64,000 nt of DNA from Trichobilharzia regenti (GCA_944472135.2 OX235262.1:90618903-90682902), one strand, 5' to 3'; shown: positions 45,361 to 56,706, counted from the stretch's first letter. Notes: generated from the sequence alone by a model not told the origin. A program made the numbers and translations.

Positions 45361-47566
45361 TCAATTAAATGTATGAAGCAGGGGGATAACTACTTCGTCG
45401 TTAGTTGTTGGAACAGTCATGCACTTGCAGACAATATTCACATAGGATATCCAGTGTGTTTCGTGACTGAATTTTGAACATCTAAATATCCCTAAATTCC
45501 TTGACTTAAACGGTGTAGTGAAATCATCACTATAATCGCTATAGGGTCGAAAACGTATCCTATCTTCACTTTCGATTTCAACTATATTCCCTGGCTTACC
45601 TAAGGCTAAGATCACATTATCCGGAGAATAAGGTGTGAATATGGTATTTAGATACGTCAGCTTTCCTTTGCAAAATTCAACGCACTTAGTACCAGCTTCT
45701 TTAGGTACGTGCTTCACGCCTGTACTTTTCATTAAGTACACGTGTTCAACATAGCGTTGAGCTGCCTGCTTAGCCACAGCATAACCACAGTGCACGGACT
45801 GTCTTATCTTGCGCATGTAGGACTCGAAGGGAAATGCGCTGAATTCTTCCAATGGCCCATGCAGCTCGACGTCATCCGCTATATGTTTCAGAGAATGTAT
45901 ATTGTAAACAATATGTTCATTTCCGAAACAATTCTCATATTGCAGTAAGAAATTACTTAAATCTGTCCGAGCAGCATCCAAAAACAGTCGGCTGTATTTG
46001 GTACTCGACAGTAAGTATACTGCCAGGGATAATCTCCTAAAATTTGCGTACAGGTGGCATGGTAGAGTGTTTCTAAGTAGGACGGGACCCAAATAGAGTA
46101 AGAAAAGTCTACACTCAGTTGCTTTCCATTGGCTAACGTCGTCTAACGACCGACATTTCCTCTGAAAATCGCAAGGGATGTGTTTCCTACTTACTTCCAG
46201 TCCGTTATTAATATCAGCGATAATCTTACTATGCATTTGCTTCTCTCGCCGTGCCGCAAGACCCTGCCAAAGGAACACTAACTTCTTAACAGCACCAAGG
46301 TATATTAGATGCATTGGCTCCAGTGGAAACGATTTTACCATATCAAGTGGCAATTCCTCAAGACAGCTTCTGCCCCGATGGTGACTTGCTTGAACTTGAC
46401 CACGGAATGTCCTATCATTTCTAAGTGTATGGTTCCCATTAGGAAATGTCATCCTACCCTCTAAACAACAACCTATAACTTCACATTTATCACAACCTGA
46501 TTTTCCATTGTGACCGACGGTTTGTTTTACATTAGAACGAGCAGGCGTGTCACATATAAATGCAAGAACACTGACAGTCACACTCCTACCCCACTTCTCA
46601 ACATATAAACCGTATTTATAAAGATCTTTCAATTCAGCTAATAGGTCCATAGCAACCTCATTGAAGTTGCTCGGTTTTCTCAAACCGCCATGTATGCCAA
46701 TTAAAAAAACGTCACTGACGTATGGAGTTGTGATACGACCTAGGAATGGCCATAATTGCTGCGAAGAACTGTTTGATATAGATAAACCGTCATAGTTGAT
46801 TTGCAAGCCAATATGTTGAAAAGTACCGTAGTCAACCCAACTATCTAGATAACGCTGCAGATTTTCCTTCAGTCCAATGTGATAGTAAACACCTTGTCCA
46901 AGAAATCTAGGTACACACATGCCGCTATCTTTTAGCAGGCCTCTTATGGTTGTTGGCACATGTGGATTAAATTTACGCATACAGTCCAAGACATTTTGCG
47001 CAAGCTTCCCTGTTACATTGTTCTGAAGGAACAATTCCATAATTGATTTTCTGACCAGCTCTTTTTGTGTCATCTTTTCAGGAACAACCTGAAGTTCTAT
47101 TGAAATTAATTATTGCATAATAATAAATGTTACGATTCTCTTCAGTTTGTGAAACAACAGCGACGGTCTCACTAGTACTAGGTAAACCCACTGTTCCCTG
47201 TACAGTTGAACTTGAAGGCAAAGTTACTGTATTATCCCTTGCCACCTCTTCTCTGGATGAGCAGTAACGTTTCCAGAAGTCCCAGTCACTGAATGCTGCA
47301 TCACGTAACCGTTTTTGACGGCGATAAAATGTTGAGTAGCTGTATCCAAAGCATTCATGCAGTCTGCCAGAAGATATTCTTCTCTTACGACTTGTTGCAG
47401 AATGTTGAATACCCGTATTTAACACATTATCTGAGTTGTTTTCCTTATAATAGAAATGGACAAATATGCACCCAAAATCTAACTCACCTGCATGATTTAT
47501 AAATCCTGTAAGAATGGTCTTTGTATGTGAGGAGTACTGCTTATATACTTCTAGGCAAACATCAGT
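45361..47566 (-). CDS. CACTA-like (Tnp2-type) transposase
   Basis: Two visible exons, 47566-47134 and 47096-45361, joined across a 37-bp intron (47133-47097), give a frame of 722 residues. The first exon has a basic region (TSRKRRISSGRLHE, then STFYRRQKRLRD) that may bind DNA. The second contains the core: INYDGLSISNSSSQQLWPFL, FICDTPARSNVKQTVGHNGK with a CDKCE pair, LDMVKSFPLEPMHLIYLGAV, and a DUF4218-like end (NIHSLKHIADDVELHGPLEE, then FPFESYMRKIRQSVHCGY). Candidate catalytic acids are the D of NYDG, the D of FICD and the E of PLEPMH. An acceptor-like site before 47566 suggests a further upstream exon. No stop or frameshift is seen. Confidence 0.82.
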
Positions 47567-48083
47567 CTGTTAAATATGAAAAGGGATGACTTGTGAACTG
47601 TAATCACAGTCCACCAATTAAATTGTAATCACAATTGTTAACATTTTCCTTACAGCAAGTATATGTTTTCATATGTGAATCAACACAATCTGTCACCCCT
47701 TGTTTCATTTGGATTCCCAAGGTTTAAATATATGAACTCGTAGACAGTATTCAGCAATCGAAACAATTTACATAACATATGTTATGTATTCACACCATTA
47801 TTATTATATAATAATAATGGTATGAAATGCAAATAAAATATCTGTAATTCTAATCATAGTTAAATGTAAAGTAGCAAGACAATCAGTGTCAGATATAGAA
47901 TAATACCTGAGGTGTATAGATGTTGGAAAGGGGTGCAAAATTGTAGGATTAGTAGGTGGATATAAAATGCTACATGACATGGTGTGAAATTTGGTAAGAT
48001 AGAATTCAATATGGCCCAAAAATTTTTTACATTAATAATTTTGACAATCGTAGAACAGACATCAAACTTATGATGTACGATGT

Positions 48084-48139
48084 AAAATGAAAAAAATTTA
48101 TAAACCAGACATGTCTGGTTTATAAATTTTTTTCATTTT
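48084..48139. repeat. Perfect 56-bp palindrome
   Basis: 28-bp arms without spacer, centred on ACATGT (48109-48114); inner arm TATAAACCAGACATG. Every base from 48084 to 48139 pairs. Confidence 0.95.
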
Positions 48140-48173
48140 TGACCTCATCTCAAATTCGCTTACATTCCACAAA

Positions 48174-48205
48174 CGAAAAATATATTATTCATAATATATT
48201 TTTCG
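48174..48205. repeat. 32-bp palindrome with 2-nt spacer
   Basis: CGAAAAATATATTAT, TC, ATAATATATTTTTCG. Confidence 0.95.
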
Positions 48206-48699
48206 TATGAATTCATGCGACCAATTCACCTTCCCCTACCCCTGTTGAATTATGTTTTCGTTGTATTCTTATTTACTGTCACACCTCTGGTCAAATAGAT
48301 CAATCACATCATATGTAATTCGCAGACAAGTCTGTAGCCGTTACACTACGTAATCTGTGTGAAACCTACTCTTTGCTGATTGGTTGGTTTCAATATACTA
48401 CAATATTACAATTCATGAATTGTAATCAAATTCAGTGACGCTCCACAAACGAAATATATTATTCATTACAATCTTCATATGTTATCAATTCACATTCCCC
48501 TACCCCCTGTTGAATTATGTTTTCATTGTATTCATATTTACTGTCACACCTCCGGGGAAATAAACCAATCACATCACATGAAATTCACAGACAAGTGTGA
48601 AGCCGTTACACTACGTACTCTGTGTGAAACCTACTGTTTGCTGATTGGTTGGTTGGTTTCAATAGACGATGTCGAGAGAGAGAGAGAGGACGTGCTATT

Positions 48700-48889
48700 T
48701 TTCAGTATTAACCGCAGCAGTTTAGCATGCAGTGCTTATTTTCAGCACTTAAGGCATTATTTCAGATGGTGATCTTATTTTTAAGAATTTGTCGCATTAA
48801 TTAAGCACCCAGCTCTATTTTTCAGCACGACCAGCGTTATTTCAGAGCATAGTGGGTAGAAAAAATAATCATTTACCAAAAAAAGGCAT
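48700..48889. repeat. Subterminal-type motif cluster
   Basis: Repeated TTTTTCAGCAC/ATTTCAG motifs end with AGAGCATAGTG at about 48857, i.e. CACTATGCTCT on the other strand. They resemble the 94-bp units at the opposite end, in the same orientation. They could be transposase-binding repeats or the end of an inner CACTA element. Confidence 0.4.
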
Positions 48890-49586
48890 TATCGACGCAT
48901 AGGTTAGAATAAGTTTAGAATTTTTGTAAGCATATATATATATGTATATATTTGTATATGTAGGTAAACCTAGTTGAACTGTGTTCTTGTCACGAAGATC
49001 GGAAAGCAGGTACCAGATGTCTTAGTAAGCAGTGTAATACATGTAAGTTACATGTTTTTATTTGACATAAACTGGATCTCCACTCACTTTCAGAATTAAT
49101 CTTAAATTCAGTTGGAATAAGCTTGTTGAGCACATCAGTATTGAGAGAATACAGTGAAAGTAAGTAAACACATGCTTCTTAAGATTAAGTGATACATTTA
49201 TTTGATATGATTGTATTATTGTTAGTTGTCTATCTAAGTTAATGATGAATTCGTTGCGATAATAATACCTATTATTGTTTTTATAGTCACTATGAACATG
49301 AACGTTATTATTATTGCTATCAAGACCTATTATTTGTCATAAAGTGGTTGTCATTTTTGCTAAAATATTTGTACAAGCTTTGGAAACTACTGCATAACTT
49401 GTCGTTAAATAATTTTATCATTTCATGATGCTTCGATGGACCTACTAGATATCGACAAACGATAAGTTGCGAAGTCCCTTAAGTTTAGTGAAAACTATTG
49501 GGCTACTTATATATATATATATTGTTTGTAAAGTGATTACTTGTAAATGCTTATCAGGAATATTTTTTTATTCAGATCATACATGT
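48890..49586. other. Non-coding head region of left copy, outer part
   Basis: Inverted counterpart of about 55654-56320. Short open segments with splice-like borders occur on the plus strand (for example the Cys-rich 48962-49045), but no gene can be called. It ends at the CR1-like insertion. Confidence 0.45.
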
Positions 49587-49977
49587 GAAAAGGCACGATC
49601 ACGACCTTAAATTAGTGAGTAGTATTATAAGGAAGATGCTCCCAGCGAATTTCCCTGGAGTATCGATTAAAAAGCTGATTAGAATAGGCAAAAGAGATGA
49701 TGAATGTTCTAGTCAGCGTAGGTTGCTTAAAGTAGTCTTAGGTTCTCCTGATGAACGGAATCATCTACTGGCTAATGTACACAACCTTGCCGGGTCAGGA
49801 ATTTCAGCCAGACCTGATTTATCTCTTGAAGACAGACTTAAACGAAAAGAAGTTTTGTCCCAGCTAGAAACAAGACGTAAAAATGGTGAGACTAACCTTA
49901 AACTGGTGGGTTTTCAAATAGTCAGGTCTTGGAAACGTATGCTTCCAAGACCTGTGTGGATAAGCCAGACCGCATAG
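49587..49977 (+). pseudogene. ORF1 C-terminal fragment of CR1-like element
   Basis: About 130 residues in phase from the truncation point, with no native start. The sequence SSIIRKMLPANFPGVSIKKL, then RRLLKVVLGSPDERNHLLA resembles the nucleic-acid-binding C-terminal half of CR1-like ORF1 proteins. It overlaps ORF2, which lies in the -1 frame, and contains a slippery heptamer. Confidence 0.65.
49908..49954 (+). promoter_or_regulatory. Candidate -1 ribosomal frameshift signal, CR1-like element
   Basis: Slippery heptamer G-GGT-TTT at 49908-49914, in phase with ORF1 codons (GTG GGT TTT CAA), then an 8-nt spacer. A perfect 12-bp stem follows: CAGGTCTTGGAA (49923-49934) with TTCCAAGACCTG (49943-49954), loop 8 nt. 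The -1 frame is open through the site into ORF2, and ORF2 has no ATG. Confidence 0.75.
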
Positions 49978-52769
49978 GAAGCCTGAAGGTAGTGTACACT
50001 AATATACGTAGTATCGGGAACAAATTTCACGAGCTAGGTGTATTAGTAGAAGACCTTAGCCCAGGTATTGTGGCCATTACTGAAACATGGCTGGTTTCGG
50101 GATTAGATGACACACCTGAGCTATGCGGATTTAGTTGCTTGCGCAGCGACAGAGTTAAGGGTCGTAGAGGTGGCGGGGTTGCTCTGTACATCAACAACTC
50201 CCTACATGTTCGTTCCGTGAAATCTGAAGCTCATGACAGTGGGACAGGTGAGGTAATTAGCTGTGAAGTAAGCTTTGCAACCGGCACTCTACTCATTGGA
50301 GTTCTGTATAGAAGTCCCTATTGTCAGTGTGATGACTTCATTTTAGATCACCTCAAACAATGGAGTAAACACAGTAGCTGTCTTATTCTAGGTGATTTTA
50401 ATGCACCTCATATAGACTGGGTAGCTGTCACATCTCCAGGATCCGCTGATAAGTTTGACAGCCGGTTACTCTTGACAACCATGGAAAATGCCCTGACACA
50501 ACATGTCTTAGGTAGTACAAGATTCGGTTCTACCCAAGGATCTTCCTTGCTGGACTTAGTGCTTACTCATGACAACGACGACGTGGATGGTCTAGTTATT
50601 CATCCACCTCTAGCAAACAGTGATCATGGGGTGTTAGATTTTAACTTAAGGGCTGGCAATTTAGTCAGTTTTCAACCCAAATCCCGGCCTAGTGTTTGGC
50701 ATGCTGACATAGTGGCTATAAAGGAGCGTGCTTCAACTGCCGACTGGTCAGTCAACATTGTCTCATCCATTGAAGATGAATGGGATAGATTTAAGAATAC
50801 ACTTGAGAGGGTTACCACTGATCTCATCCCCTGGAGGGTTCCTAAAAGGCCAACAAATCGGCCACCATGGATAAATAGACAAGCTATAACACTCCTGAGA
50901 CGGAGAAAAAGGTTCTGGAATCTCTTTGTTTCTACTGGGCTACAGCAGTTCCGGCTGAAATACTGTGAAACCAGAAACCAGTGTAAAACTTTGATCCACC
51001 AGTCAAGGATAGCTTACGAAACCCAGTTAGTTAAAAGTTCACCAGGCTGCCCAAAAAGACTCTTCTCATATATCAAGAGAAGAACACGTAAGAGTGATGC
51101 TATCCCACCTCTTATGCTTGAAGATGACCAGACAAACATGGCTGAGGATAACTTGACTAAGGCTGAGGCTTTGTCCAAGCACTTTAGTCAAGTATTCTCT
51201 GATAATATTGATACCAGCTTTGTAAATTTTCCAGAAGGTAACTTGAAAATGGCACCCTTATACATTGGAAAGGATACTGTCCTAAAGTGGCTTCTAAGGC
51301 TCAATCCTGGTAAGTCCAGTGGCCCTGATGAACTCCACCCACGTATATTAACAGCATTGGCTGAAAGCATAGCCGAGCCATTGTCGGTAATCTTCAATAT
51401 GTCTCTGGACCAGTCTAAATGTCCAAGAGACTGGAAAGATGCCATCATTAGTCCGGTCTTCAAAACCGGATCTAGAAACTTAGTTCAGAACTATCGTCCT
51501 GTTAGTTTGACCAGTATTGTTGTTAAACTACTAGAAAGAATAATTCGTGATGCTATCATTCAGTTCATTGAAGGGAACAAACTTTTCGCTGTGGAACAGC
51601 ACGGTTTTAGAGCAGGTCATTCTTGCTTGACCAACCTTCTTTTGGCCAGAGAAAGTTGGGCAAGCTCAGCTGATGCTAATATACCGGTGGATGCCATATT
51701 CATAGACCTTAGCAAGGCGTTTGACAGGGTTTCTCATTCAGGTCTTCTAGTAAAGTTAGGTAGTCTGGGAATCAATAAAGTGGTTACCGACTGGATTCAA
51801 GACTTTCTAAAGGACAGAAGACAAAGAGTACGAGTTAACGGGGTTTTATCAACATGGGAATCGGTTAAGAGTGGCGTTCCTCAGGGTACAATTCTAGGCC
51901 CACTTCTTTTCCTGATTTATGTTAATGAGATTCCATCGGTAGTTAAGTCATCCTGCTTACTGTTTGCTGATGACATCAAGATATGGAGGGCTTTGCACGA
52001 TGACAGTGATCAACTTGCTTTGCAGGAAGATTTAAACTTGTTAAGTGATTGGTGTAAGCACTGGGCCTTGGAGATTAACTTAAGCAAGAGTGTAGTTATG
52101 CATGTATCCCATAGTCACGTGCACAATTACTCAATGAATGGCATTACTCTCCCAGTGGTCACTGAGTACAAGGACTTGGGAGTGGTTGTGCAGCATGACT
52201 TGAAAACAGCAACAAACTGTAGAACTGCAGCCACTAAGGGTTTTCGAATGTTATGGGCCATACGCAAGGCTTTTGCGAACTTTGACGCTGATATATTTCG
52301 TATATTATATCCGACTTATATCAGACCTCATTTGGAATATGGGATCCAGGCAGCGAGCCCGTGTTTCAAATACGAAATAGACTTATTAGAAAGGGTGCAA
52401 AGAGTAGGAACTAAGCTAATAAAGGGTTTCTCAACCCTGTCATATGAGGAGAGGTTAAGTCGACTGGGTTTATTTCCACTGTCATACAGACGACTTAGGG
52501 GTGACCTAATACTAGCATACCGTATCCTAAGAAATGATTTTGGAGCTAATTTATCTAAATTATTTCTTCCTTCTAGCACCAACCAATTGCGAGGACATCA
52601 CCTCAAGGTTCAAAAACCACGGTCGAATCGTCTGCGTCTGGAAATCCGTTTTTCGCATCGAATTGTGAACCATTGGAACTCCCTACCGGAACACGTCGTA
52701 TCAGCGCCATCCGTTGATTCATTCAAGGCGAGATTGGACCTCCTGTATGCAATAAATCGAAAGGATTAA
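49929..52769 (+). CDS. CR1-like ORF2: endonuclease and reverse transcriptase
   Basis: About 946 residues without a stop. The endonuclease shows TNIRSIGNKF, AITETWL, GDFNAPHIDW and SDHGVLDF. The RT shows NYRPVSLTSI, IDLSKAFDRVSH, SGVPQGTILGPLLF and catalytic FADD, with the usual C-terminal region (WNSLPEHVVSAPSVDSFK). There is no ATG at the start of the frame; 49929 is TTG and the frame is open further upstream into ORF1. Initiation by -1 frameshifting from ORF1 is therefore likely in a full-length element. All catalytic residues are present. Confidence 0.88.
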   Translation: METYASKTCVDKPDRIGSLKVVYTNIRSIGNKFHELGVLVEDLSPGIVAITETWLVSGLDDTPELCGFSCLRSDRVKGRRGGGVALYINNSLHVRSVKSEAHDSGTGEVISCEVSFATGTLLIGVLYRSPYCQCDDFILDHLKQWSKHSSCLILGDFNAPHIDWVAVTSPGSADKFDSRLLLTTMENALTQHVLGSTRFGSTQGSSLLDLVLTHDNDDVDGLVIHPPLANSDHGVLDFNLRAGNLVSFQPKSRPSVWHADIVAIKERASTADWSVNIVSSIEDEWDRFKNTLERVTTDLIPWRVPKRPTNRPPWINRQAITLLRRRKRFWNLFVSTGLQQFRLKYCETRNQCKTLIHQSRIAYETQLVKSSPGCPKRLFSYIKRRTRKSDAIPPLMLEDDQTNMAEDNLTKAEALSKHFSQVFSDNIDTSFVNFPEGNLKMAPLYIGKDTVLKWLLRLNPGKSSGPDELHPRILTALAESIAEPLSVIFNMSLDQSKCPRDWKDAIISPVFKTGSRNLVQNYRPVSLTSIVVKLLERIIRDAIIQFIEGNKLFAVEQHGFRAGHSCLTNLLLARESWASSADANIPVDAIFIDLSKAFDRVSHSGLLVKLGSLGINKVVTDWIQDFLKDRRQRVRVNGVLSTWESVKSGVPQGTILGPLLFLIYVNEIPSVVKSSCLLFADDIKIWRALHDDSDQLALQEDLNLLSDWCKHWALEINLSKSVVMHVSHSHVHNYSMNGITLPVVTEYKDLGVVVQHDLKTATNCRTAATKGFRMLWAIRKAFANFDADIFRILYPTYIRPHLEYGIQAASPCFKYEIDLLERVQRVGTKLIKGFSTLSYEERLSRLGLFPLSYRRLRGDLILAYRILRNDFGANLSKLFLPSSTNQLRGHHLKVQKPRSNRLRLEIRFSHRIVNHWNSLPEHVVSAPSVDSFKARLDLLYAINRKD

Positions 52770-52811
52770 CACAGGCATATAGCCTACTATCCTAAATAAA
52801 TTGTAAACTGT

Positions 52812-54150
52812 AATACCCAAGTTAATTATGCTTTTCTTAAACCTTTTCAGACTTATGGAAAAACATATATGTACCGTGTACGCAGATGGAACTTACTGAC
52901 GGTAACAGAGGACTACTCATCTGAATTATCTGTACATTTGAAATCTGATTTTTGTTTAATAAACAATTTTTCAATGAATCTGTCTTCCTTCTGTTGTAAT
53001 GCGATTGTGTTCCAGTAACATAAGTAGCACGTGCTAAGTTAGGAGTTAAAGGTAAACTGTTAGGAGTAAATGCGGCGTCTGGAAAACTTTTGTTTACTTG
53101 ATTATATGAGCAGATAGCAACGTATCGTGTTCTTTGGCTGAGAACCCTAGGCATTCTGTTTTTAATTATTACGATAACCGTAGTTCCACTGAGTCATACA
53201 TCTAACAGCATAGGTATAGTCTCTCCTTATGGTATACTGCGGCATGCAGAAATCACAAGCAAACTATCTCAGGTAGATTTATTTTCACTTTGTGACTATG
53301 AATCGCGAATCAGTATATGTATTCTGCTAAGACGATAGATAACTCGAAACGCTTTATAATCACAATACCTCCTCTACGATTTAGACATATTTACTTTATT
53401 TGACTACAACATAATGTTTTACCAATAGGCTTCTCCGAATATCTGCTCCTACTTAGTATTTCAAAGATAGCCTCACATACTCTATACCTCACAAATTACG
53501 CAAGGACTAATATTCGGTCTTATCAAGTAGAATAAACAAACGAATAACAAGGAATACATTTATTAATGAATTAACATGTAATACAAAATCGACAACAGTG
53601 CAGGTATCTTTTTCTTTATCACCCAAATCCATCAAATTCCCGAAAGTAGATATTATCTGAAAAAGAACATAAGAATTATACAGATGTATACATTGTTATC
53701 AGTGTAAACACAATAATTAACCATTAAATATGCTTAAAATGACAAAATAATGATTTGAACTGTATATAATTATGTTAGTCAACATTTTTCAATAATGCAA
53801 AGTTGATATTCCATCTGCCTGCTAACATCAAGTTTATGCCATCAAATAAGGAAATACTATGCATATATAATTTTTAAGTATTTCTGCAGATTTTTCTTAA
53901 AGAAATACATGTGGAGGAGCCTTGTCAGCATTTAGGCAAAGTACACAACAAAGTAAGTGAAATAATTACCAAAACGAGCTATCCCACCTCATCATGTCCA
54001 TGTGTAATCCATTAAACTGCAAAATAAATTCACAAAAAGTCGTTATAACATGTGTCTTCAAGTAATTAGACATTTTCTGAACGGAAAAATTATGTATTTT
54101 CAGCGAACTGTAAACTGCCTGTAACCTACGCCCGGATAAGGACACCACCA
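52812..54150. repeat. P2 inner arm, left
   Basis: Inverted counterpart of 54316-55654 (paired positions sum to 108466), nearly identical. No gene can be called. A 105-codon open frame (53154-52837 minus; 55312-55629 plus) is conserved in both arms only because they are copies of each other. Confidence 0.85.
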
Positions 54151-54322
54151 GGCAGCCTGTAGACGGACGTAGGTCATTTGATCAGCTGATGGATATTGGC
54201 GTTATTTATTGGAAAAACGTCAAGGTTAGGTCATTTTTCGTTGTTTTTCACACTTTTTTACCTATATTCCTTCTAAAAGTTGATGAAATGCCGCCTATTT
54301 AGCGGAAAGAGCATATGCTGAT
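54151..54322 (+). other. Head segment with terminal repeat, spacer of palindrome P2
   Basis: The only part of the right copy's head not mirrored in the left copy. It begins with the third terminal repeat and ends where the inverted arm starts (GTCCTTATCCGGG at 54323). It contains GTAGGTCATTTGATCAGC, and no coding sequence. Confidence 0.7.
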
Positions 54323-56320
54323 GTCCTTATCCGGGCGTAGGTTACAGGCAGTTTACAGTTCGCTGAAAATACATAATTTTTCCGTTCAGAAAATGTCTAA
54401 TTACTTGAAGACACATGTTATAACGACTTTTTGTGAATTTATTTTGCAGTTTAATGGATTACACATGGACATGATGAGGTGGGATAGCTCGTTTTGGTAA
54501 TTATTTCACTTACTTTGTTGTGTACTTTGCCTAAATGCTGACAAGGCTCCTCCACATGTATTTCTTTAAGAAAAATCTGCAGAAATACTTAAAAATTATA
54601 TATGCATAGTATTTCCTTATTTGATGGCATAAACTTGATGTTAGCAGGCAGATGGAATATCAACTTTGCATTATTGAAAAATGTTGACTAACATAATTAT
54701 ATACAGTTCAAATCATTATTTTGTCATTTTAAGCATATTTAATGGTTAATTATTGTGTTTACACTGATAACAATGTATACATCTGTATAATTCTTATGTT
54801 CTTTTTCAGATAATATCTACTTTCGGGAATTTGATGGATTTGGGTGATAAAGAAAAAGAAACCTGCACTGTTGTCGATTTTGTATTACATGTTAATTCAT
54901 TAATAAATGTATTCCTTGTTATTCGTTTGTTTATTCTACTTGATAAGACCGAATATTAGTCCTTGCGTAATTTGTGAGGTATAGAGTATGTGAGGCTATC
55001 TTTGAAATACTAAGTAGGAGCAGATATTCGGAGAAGCCTATTGGTAAAACATTATGTTGTAGTCAAATAAAGTAAATATGTCTAAATCGTAGAGGAGGTA
55101 TTGTGATTATAAAGCGTTTCGAGTTATCTATCGTCTTAGCAGAATACATATACTGATTCGCGATTCATAGTCACAAAGTGAAAATAAATCTACCTGAGAT
55201 AGTTTGCTTGTGATTTCTGCATGCCGCAGTATACCATAAGGAGAGACTATACCTATGCTGTTAGATGTATGACTCAGTGGAACTACGGTTATCGTAATAA
55301 TTAAAAACAGAATGCCTAGGGTTCTCAGCCAAAGAACACGATACGTTGCTATCTGCTCATATAATCAAGTAAACAAAAGTTTTCCAGACGCCGCATTTAC
55401 TCCTAACAGTTTACCTTTAACTCCTAACTTAGCACGTGCTACTTATGTTACTGGAACACAATCGCATTACAACAGAAGGAAGACAGATTCATTGAAAAAT
55501 TGTTTATTAAACAAAAATCAGATTTCAAATGTACAGATAATTCAGATGAGTAGTCCTCTGTTACCGTCAGTAAGTTTCATCTGCGTACACGGTACATATA
55601 TGTTTTTTCATAAGTCTGAAAAGGTTTAAGAAAAGCATAATTAACTTGGGTATTACATGTATGATCTGAATAAAAAAATTTTCCTGATAAGCGTTTACAA
55701 GTAATCACTTTACAAACAATATATATATATATAAGTAGCCCAATAGTTTTCACTAAACTTAAGGGACTTCGCAACTTATCGTTTGTCGATATCTAGTAGG
55801 TCCATCGAAGCATCATGAAATGATAAAATTATTTAACGACAAGTTATGCAGTAGTTTCCAAAGCTTGTACAAATATTTTAGCAAAAATGACAACCACTTT
55901 ATGACAAATAATAGGTCTTGATAGCAATAATAATAACGTTCATGTTCATAGTGACTATAAAAACAATAATAGGTATTATTATCGCAACGAATTCATCATT
56001 AACTTAGATAGACAACTAACAATAATACAATCATATCAAATAAATGTATCACTTAATCTTAAGAAGCATGTGTTTACTTACTTTCACTGTATTCTCTCAA
56101 TACTGATGTGCTCAACAAGCTTATTCCAACTGAATTTAAGATTAATTCTGAAAGTGAGTGGAGATCCAGTTTATGTCAAATAAAAACATGTAACTTACAT
56201 GTATTACACTGCTTACTAAGACATCTGGTACCTGCTTTCCGATCTTCGTGACAAGAACACAGTTCAACTAGGTTTACCTACATACCCAAGCTTACAAAAA
56301 TTCTAAACCTATTCTAACCT
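54323..56320. repeat. P2 inner arm, right, with preserved empty site
   Basis: Mirror of the left head region without the CR1-like insertion; the unoccupied target is near 55654. No gene called. Confidence 0.8.
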
Positions 56321-56388
56321 ATGCGTTGATAAATATTAACAGTTGTGATAACAGTTCATCCGTCATCCCTTTTCATATTAAAAGGACG

Positions 56389-56706
56389 GATGTTTGCATA
56401 GAGGTATATAAGCAGTACGCCGTACATACAGAGATGATTCTTAAAGGATTTATAAATCATGCAGGTGAGTTAGATTTTGGTTGTATATTTGTCCAATTCT
56501 CTTATAAGGAAAACAACTCCAATAATGTGTTAAATACGGGTATTCAACATTCTACAACAAATCGTAAGAGAAGAATATCTTCTGGCAGACTGCATGAATG
56601 CCTTGGATACAGCTACTCAACATTTTATAGCCGTCAAAAACGGTTACGTGATGCAGCATTTAGTGACTGGGACTTGTGGAAACGTTACTACTCATCTAGA
56701 GAATAG
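56389..56706 (+). pseudogene. Transposase first exon, right copy
   Basis: Encodes the equivalent of the left copy's first exon (CIEVYKQYAVHTEMI, then STFYSRQKRLRD) but ends in a premature TAG at 56704 after SSRE, where the left copy reads SSREEVARDN. The intron and start of exon 2 are removed by a deletion ending near 56842. Confidence 0.75.

Larger units (their letters stand above)
47567..48700. other. Hairpin-rich region of left transposon copy, absent from right copy
   Basis: No coding region recognised. It contains two near-perfect palindromes (48084-48139, 48174-48205) and a ~270-bp direct duplication: 48150-48395 is similar to 48423-48668, both with TTGAATTATGTTTTC and GCTGATTGGTTGGTT. 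The right copy lacks about 47610-48890. Confidence 0.6.
49587..52811 (+). mobile_element. CR1-like retrotransposon inserted in left transposon copy
   Basis: 5'-truncated element of about 3.2 kb: the C-terminal end of ORF1, complete ORF2 and a short 3' tail. The right arm at 55640-55665 preserves the empty site (ACATGTAATACCC), which places the insertion between ACATGT and AATACC with at most a TGT duplication. It is absent from the right arm, so it postdates the inverted duplication or was lost there. It belongs to a different family from A, B and C. Confidence 0.88.
42279..54150 (-). mobile_element. CACTA-like transposon, left copy (arm of palindrome P2)
   Basis: Terminal repeat GGCAGCCTGTAGACGGCCGT begins at 42279. 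Going from 54150 down to 42279 (the gene orientation) there is non-coding head sequence, a CR1-like insertion (49587-52811), hairpin-rich DNA, the transposase gene, the DUF4806-type gene, a 94-bp minisatellite and the tail. The head lacks about 170 bp, including the terminal repeat, compared with the right copy. The transposase is of the Tnp2/DUF4218 type, like Schistosoma CACTA elements, but the ends are not CACTA, so superfamily placement is tentative. Confidence 0.75.

Noticed and set aside
47440..47500. A 44-bp intron inside the first transposase exon (GTGAGT...TTATAAG)
   Set aside because: Splicing it would break the frame, and retaining it keeps the frame open in both copies, so I treat it as coding.
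52837..55629. A 105-residue protein conserved in both P2 arms
   Set aside because: The arms are near-identical copies of each other, so identity is not evidence of selection. No domain is recognised.
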